Assembly (NCBI GenBank): GCA_944380845.1
Contig: CALWIU010000010.1
Span: 1-55,202, forward strand
DNA: 55,202 nt
Source of the DNA: an uncultured Clostridia bacterium
GTDB taxonomy: Bacteria > Bacillota > Clostridia > Oscillospirales > Acutalibacteraceae
Direction: 5' to 3'
Both the position numbers and the translations under genes were made by a program. The notes under the pieces are model-generated. The model had not been told where the DNA came from, searched no databases, and worked only from the letters and a program-made list of their open reading frames with translations. Positions 52,499 through 55,202 of the stretch are shown in pieces (position 1 is the first letter of the stretch; every line of letters starts with the position of its first letter).

Positions 52499-53199
52499 CT
52501 CATCACATCCCTGCCGCCATCCAGCGTATAAACCCATTCCACCTTGTCGCCGTTTTGCAGAACGCAGGCAGAACAGGATTTTTGAACCGCCTTGCCATTG
52601 ACCAGAAAAATCCATCCGCTCATTGCCCCCGCCGCTCGTTCGGCAAGAGAATTGATGCTGTAAACATAAACGCCATAGCCGCTTTGGTGGTAACCAAGCA
52701 CCAAATCCGAATTTTTGGTCACATCAAAAACCGTCATGCCCGGTTCCACTTGCAGGGTCTGCGCCGGAAGGATTGCTCCATCCGGCGCGATTGCCAGCGC
52801 GGTTTCATTCCCTGCCTTGACGGCATTATCACAGCGAACAGAAAAGGTAATTTCGATGGAATCCGCTTCGCCTGTTTCAGAAGACGGTGTTTCTGTTGAA
52901 GAAGCAACGGAGGAAGCGGGCACCACAGGCGAGGAAGAAGCAGGCGTAACCACTTGTTCATTTGTACCGCCTGCACTTGAAGAAGCGTCTTCCGAATGAC
53001 TTTCCGACGCGTCTTGTGTTTGATCCGGCTGTGTTGACAAAAAAGCCGATGGGATTTCTGTTGTTGTTTTTTCTGTTTCAACAGCTGTTGTTCCCGCTTC
53101 TGTCGTACCGTTTTCATTAGACGGCGGCAGTTTCTTCGCGCAAGAGGACAACAGCAAACAAAGAATGATGCAAATCAGACAGGTGATCTTGCTTTTCAT
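52495..53199 (-). CDS. DUF4430 (transcobalamin C-terminal-like) lipoprotein
   Basis: 234 residues. A signal peptide with lipobox (LLLSSC) is followed by a low-complexity Ser/Thr/Glu/Pro linker (about 25-115), then a DUF4430 domain (ITFSVRCDNAV ... LQVEPGMTVFDVTKNSD ... AGAMSGWIFLVNGKAVQKSCSACVLQNGDKVEWVYTLDGGRD). DUF4430 resembles the C-terminal cobalamin-binding domain of intrinsic factor and transcobalamin. Together with the upstream B12 riboswitch and the ECF genes, it is probably a surface corrinoid-binding protein. The ATG follows GAGGA. Confidence 0.93.
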   Translation of the reverse strand: MKSKITCLICIILCLLLSSCAKKLPPSNENGTTEAGTTAVETEKTTTEIPSAFLSTQPDQTQDASESHSEDASSSAGGTNEQVVTPASSSPVVPASSVASSTETPSSETGEADSIEITFSVRCDNAVKAGNETALAIAPDGAILPAQTLQVEPGMTVFDVTKNSDLVLGYHQSGYGVYVYSINSLAERAAGAMSGWIFLVNGKAVQKSCSACVLQNGDKVEWVYTLDGGRDVMS

Positions 53200-53209
53200 T
53201 GCTGTTTCC

Positions 53210-54673
53210 TCACTTTAACCCAACGGCCTGACGAAGCAGCGCGCGAGCATCGGCAGTTGTAATTTTTCCGTTCTCATCCATATCACCGAGAAGCAAAATG
53301 TTCTCCGGTTTTTCGTCCAGGTCAACGGACATACGAAGCAAAAGCCGTGCATCAAGCGTCGTGATTTTTCCGTCGCCGTTCAAATCACCACGCATGACAG
53401 ATTCCGCTTTTTTTATGGCAAACAACGCGCCGGAATCATTCCAGTAATACACAATACCGTCGGCAGATGCGATAGGAGAACTGATACAATAGTTTTGATC
53501 GCTGCCGGCCGGAACATACACCTCCTGCACCTGATTGCCGTCAAAGCAGTATAAAGCGCCCGGATAATTGTTGCAGGTAAAATAAGCGCAAACGCCGTCC
53601 GCAACGCCAAGCAGCGGCGAAGACTTGACTTCAGCAGGGGTTTCAACGGTTTTTTCAACGCGCATTGCTGCAAGATCAATCACAACGAAAACACCTTTTG
53701 CCGGATGTTCCCAATCGACAGAGACTTCAAGCAGCCCGCCGACATAGGCTTTTCCGTTGAAAACAGCCGGCGATGAAGTAGATGAATAAGCAAATGGAAC
53801 AGAACCGGTTTCTGTTACCTTGCCGGCATCGTCAACCGTAAAGCTATGCAGAACCCCGTCAGTAGAAACGGTATAATACGAACCATCGGCGTATGTCACA
53901 AGCGAGCTGACAGGAGCCGACAAAGCAAAACGATCCAACACAGCCCCGTTGGTTCGATCAAACACAGAAACCACGCCGTCCTGTCCGGCAATCACAACTT
54001 TACCGTCGGTCACCACTGCGCCATTCCAGTTATAACCGCCTTGCGTATGATCGCAGGTCCAGCAAATATCACCGTTTTGCGCATTGATGCACAGCAATTC
54101 ACCGCGAACCGGCGCATAAGTTACACTGTCAAAGCAAACCGTCGGCACATAAAGATATTCTCCGTCAAAGGCAATGGCGCTTTGCATGCTGTGATACTGC
54201 GTCGCTCCATTCGCGTCAGTGGTAACAACAGGCTGGGTATGCCAAACGGTATTCCCTGCTTCGAGATCCACAGCCTGTACAGACGCGTCCGAAAGAGGCA
54301 CGATCGCTTTTCCGTCAGCGATGGCAAGACGGCAGTTATACCCAATCAGGGATGAAAGTGCAAATCGGTTTGCGACATTTCCCTTTACATCCAAAAGCAG
54401 CAGCTCATTACCGACAGCAATTACAAGGTGACCGTCGTAGAACAGGGGTTCGGAAACATTGGTAGCCCAATCATCCGAAGCCTTCAGCGAATAGCGATAG
54501 GACAGAACCGCGGCATCCGGTAAGGGTAAAGCGGTGTCCGTTCTCGCTATATTATCAGGGTTCCCGCGAAATCTCGTCCAGTTTTCCTCTGCGGCTGTTG
54601 CCGGCACCAAAAAAGCACCGAATAGCAGCAAGCACAAAAAGACAGATACAAGCATAGTACATGATTTTTTCAT
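53210..54673 (-). CDS. Secreted PQQ-type beta-propeller protein with C-terminal dockerin
   Basis: 487 residues from the ATG at 54673 (MKKSCTMLVSVFL, SD GGAGG). It has a signal peptide cut near ATAAEE, then repeats of beta-propeller blades (WTRFRGNPDNIA, LLCINAQNGDICWTCDH, VVSVFDRTNGAVLDRFAL, ALYCFDGNQVQEVYV) like PQQ-enzyme or WD-type propellers. A type I dockerin follows, with two calcium loops (DLNGDGKITTLDARLLLR and DMDENGKITTADARALLR). It is the first gene after the B12 riboswitch. A propeller-dockerin in a cobalamin uptake operon suggests attachment to a cohesin surface protein; its ligand is unknown. Confidence 0.93.
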   Translation of the reverse strand: MKKSCTMLVSVFLCLLLFGAFLVPATAAEENWTRFRGNPDNIARTDTALPLPDAAVLSYRYSLKASDDWATNVSEPLFYDGHLVIAVGNELLLLDVKGNVANRFALSSLIGYNCRLAIADGKAIVPLSDASVQAVDLEAGNTVWHTQPVVTTDANGATQYHSMQSAIAFDGEYLYVPTVCFDSVTYAPVRGELLCINAQNGDICWTCDHTQGGYNWNGAVVTDGKVVIAGQDGVVSVFDRTNGAVLDRFALSAPVSSLVTYADGSYYTVSTDGVLHSFTVDDAGKVTETGSVPFAYSSTSSPAVFNGKAYVGGLLEVSVDWEHPAKGVFVVIDLAAMRVEKTVETPAEVKSSPLLGVADGVCAYFTCNNYPGALYCFDGNQVQEVYVPAGSDQNYCISSPIASADGIVYYWNDSGALFAIKKAESVMRGDLNGDGKITTLDARLLLRMSVDLDEKPENILLLGDMDENGKITTADARALLRQAVGLK

Positions 54674-54707
54674 TGTCAAAATCCTCCATTCTTCCATACC
54701 AAAAATA

Positions 54708-54744
54708 AAAAACCGGCACGAATGCAATTCGCTGCCGATTTTTT
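54708..54744 (-). terminator. Second terminator of the cobalamin leader
   Basis: Minus strand stem CGGCA-CGAA / TTCG-TGCCG (one bulged G, 5-nt loop), then TTTTTT, 35 nt before the propeller gene. Confidence 0.82.
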
Positions 54745-54750
54745 GCATGG

Positions 54751-54772
54751 AAAAAAACAGGACGACCCTGCC
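54751..54772 (-). promoter_or_regulatory. Expression-platform hairpin of the cobalamin riboswitch
   Basis: Minus strand GCAGG/CCTGT stem (54757-54771) followed by seven T. Its first arm (GGCAGG) is complementary to CCTGCC in the aptamer's 3' side (B12 box), giving an exclusive antiterminator. Confidence 0.68.
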
Positions 54773-54825
54773 TTTTTAACAATCAGCGGCGATGGCGTTT
54801 CCCTTGCCCAAAACACCGATCACTC

Positions 54826-55001
54826 GAAAAATACGGCAGGTCTCCCGGCTTGCGAGTGGAGAAAACAATTCCCCGGCAGAACGCCTTCTCGGTTTAAACC
54901 AATGGCATACTGTCCTGCCTGAAACGCTGACGGTAATGGCTGTTGCCGCGGATTTGCACCGCGTTCCCTTTTCACGAAGGCTTCCCTTCGCACCGTATTT
55001 T
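54826..55001 (-). ncRNA. Cobalamin riboswitch
   Basis: Minus strand, about 175 nt. P1 pairs AAAATACGG (54993-55001) with CCGTATTTTT (54826-54835). The core carries GGGAAC-GCGGTGCAAATCCGC, the conserved GGTG..AATCC element. The B12 box AGCCGGGAGACCTGCC at 54835-54851 (reverse strand) matches the consensus. Binding of cobalamin would stop expression through the downstream hairpins. It controls the five-gene DUF4430/ECF operon. Confidence 0.95.
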
Positions 55002-55027
55002 CCCGATTTTTATTTGCTTGTTGACAC

Positions 55028-55056
55028 AGTATAGCATAAAATAAGCGGCGGCGCAA
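55028..55056 (-). promoter_or_regulatory. Promoter of the cobalamin operon
   Basis: Minus strand TTGCGC, 17-nt spacer, TATACT, just upstream of the riboswitch. The -35 overlaps the terminator of the preceding gene. Confidence 0.7.
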
Positions 55057-55074
55057 GGTCTCGTCCCGCGCCGC
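55048..55074 (-). terminator. Terminator of the preceding (truncated) gene
   Basis: Minus strand stem GCGGCGC / GCGCCGC with a 13-nt loop, then a weak T-rich tail (CTTATTTTAT). Confidence 0.62.
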
Positions 55075-55083
55075 AACATAAAA

Positions 55084-55202
55084 TTATGCTTGACTTATTT
55101 CTTTATTTTTATTTTCGCTTCGAGCAGCCGTTTTTTTTCTGCGGATAAATACTGTCAGACCAAGTGCAGCTAATACAAGAGCAGAACCTCCGGAAATCAA
55201 TA
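55084..55202 (-). CDS. Partial C-terminus of a membrane-anchored, possibly cell wall-sorted protein
   Basis: The last 38 codons of a gene cut by the window end (too short for a usual ORF list). It reads LISGGSALVLAALGLTVFIRRKK followed by a polar tail (TAARSENKNKEISQA). A hydrophobic helix then RRKK resembles the anchor segment of sortase substrates, but the tail is longer than usual and the LPXTG position lies outside the window. The upstream part is needed for a real call. Confidence 0.55.
   Translation of the reverse strand, partial: LISGGSALVLAALGLTVFIRRKKTAARSENKNKEISQA

Noticed and set aside
1..55202. CRISPR arrays, insertion sequences, prophage or integrase genes
   Set aside because: I looked for spaced repeats, transposase motifs and phage genes on both strands and saw none.

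Overview
The window looks like chromosome of a spore-forming anaerobic clostridium, most like the Oscillospiraceae/Ruminococcaceae type. It carries sigG with a forespore promoter and a dacF-type carboxypeptidase, the [FeFe]-hydrogenase maturases HydF and HydG, the SCIFF ribosomally made peptide with its radical SAM maturase, a type III glutamine synthetase, a T-box ileS, a CotH-family protein, a dockerin protein and several glycoside hydrolases. I see no rRNA, insertion sequence, prophage or CRISPR array. Nearly all the DNA is coding or recognisable regulatory sequence, and many genes have SD motifs, promoters with 17-bp spacers and intrinsic terminators that can be read directly.

Layout. 1-9.6 kb (minus): der and a DUF512 radical SAM gene; DUF177 and rpmF; a small P-loop protein and pgi; sigG-dacF; relQ-metK. 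9.7-14.5 kb (minus): scfA (SCIFF peptide, 48 aa) and scfB (maturase), followed by a promoter, a folded leader with a terminator, and then a TM1266-like regulator, hydG and hydF. 14.5-18 kb (plus): a GH28-like enzyme and a secreted CotH protein. 18-23.7 kb (minus): serC-serA, glpK and a DUF4832-like lipoprotein. 23.8-32 kb (plus): a membrane GGDEF protein, sfsA, GS-III glutamine synthetase behind a leader hairpin, and T-box ileS. 32.3-37.5 kb (minus): a secreted/membrane pair of unknown function, then cca overlapping a GH2 glycosidase. 37.6-40.5 kb (plus): an M29 aminopeptidase, and beta and gamma-like subunits of a sodium-pumping decarboxylase without an alpha subunit. 40.5-45.6 kb (minus, with one plus-strand tRNA-Pro): an ApgM-like putative homoserine kinase, metY, a lone MacB-type ATPase, and a PurF-like protein that has lost its glutaminase site. 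45.8-49.3 kb: a MATE transporter, a GtrA-like membrane protein, a 39-residue hydrophobic peptide gene and a GH16 glucanase. 49.3-55 kb (minus): a cobalamin-riboswitch operon.

How the genes work together. The cobalamin operon is the most complete system: a B12 riboswitch controls a secreted beta-propeller-dockerin protein, a DUF4430 (intrinsic-factor C-terminal-like) lipoprotein, EcfT, a fused two-ATPase EcfA and an S component. This suggests extracellular capture of corrinoid coupled to ECF import, with a surface-complex component. The hydrogenase maturation cluster adjoins the SCIFF cluster and has its own leader that could fold in two ways. The ApgM-like gene next to metY suggests homoserine metabolism. 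Other items worth attention are the degenerate PurF, the highly expressed-looking 39-residue peptide and the GH16 gene with two start sites.
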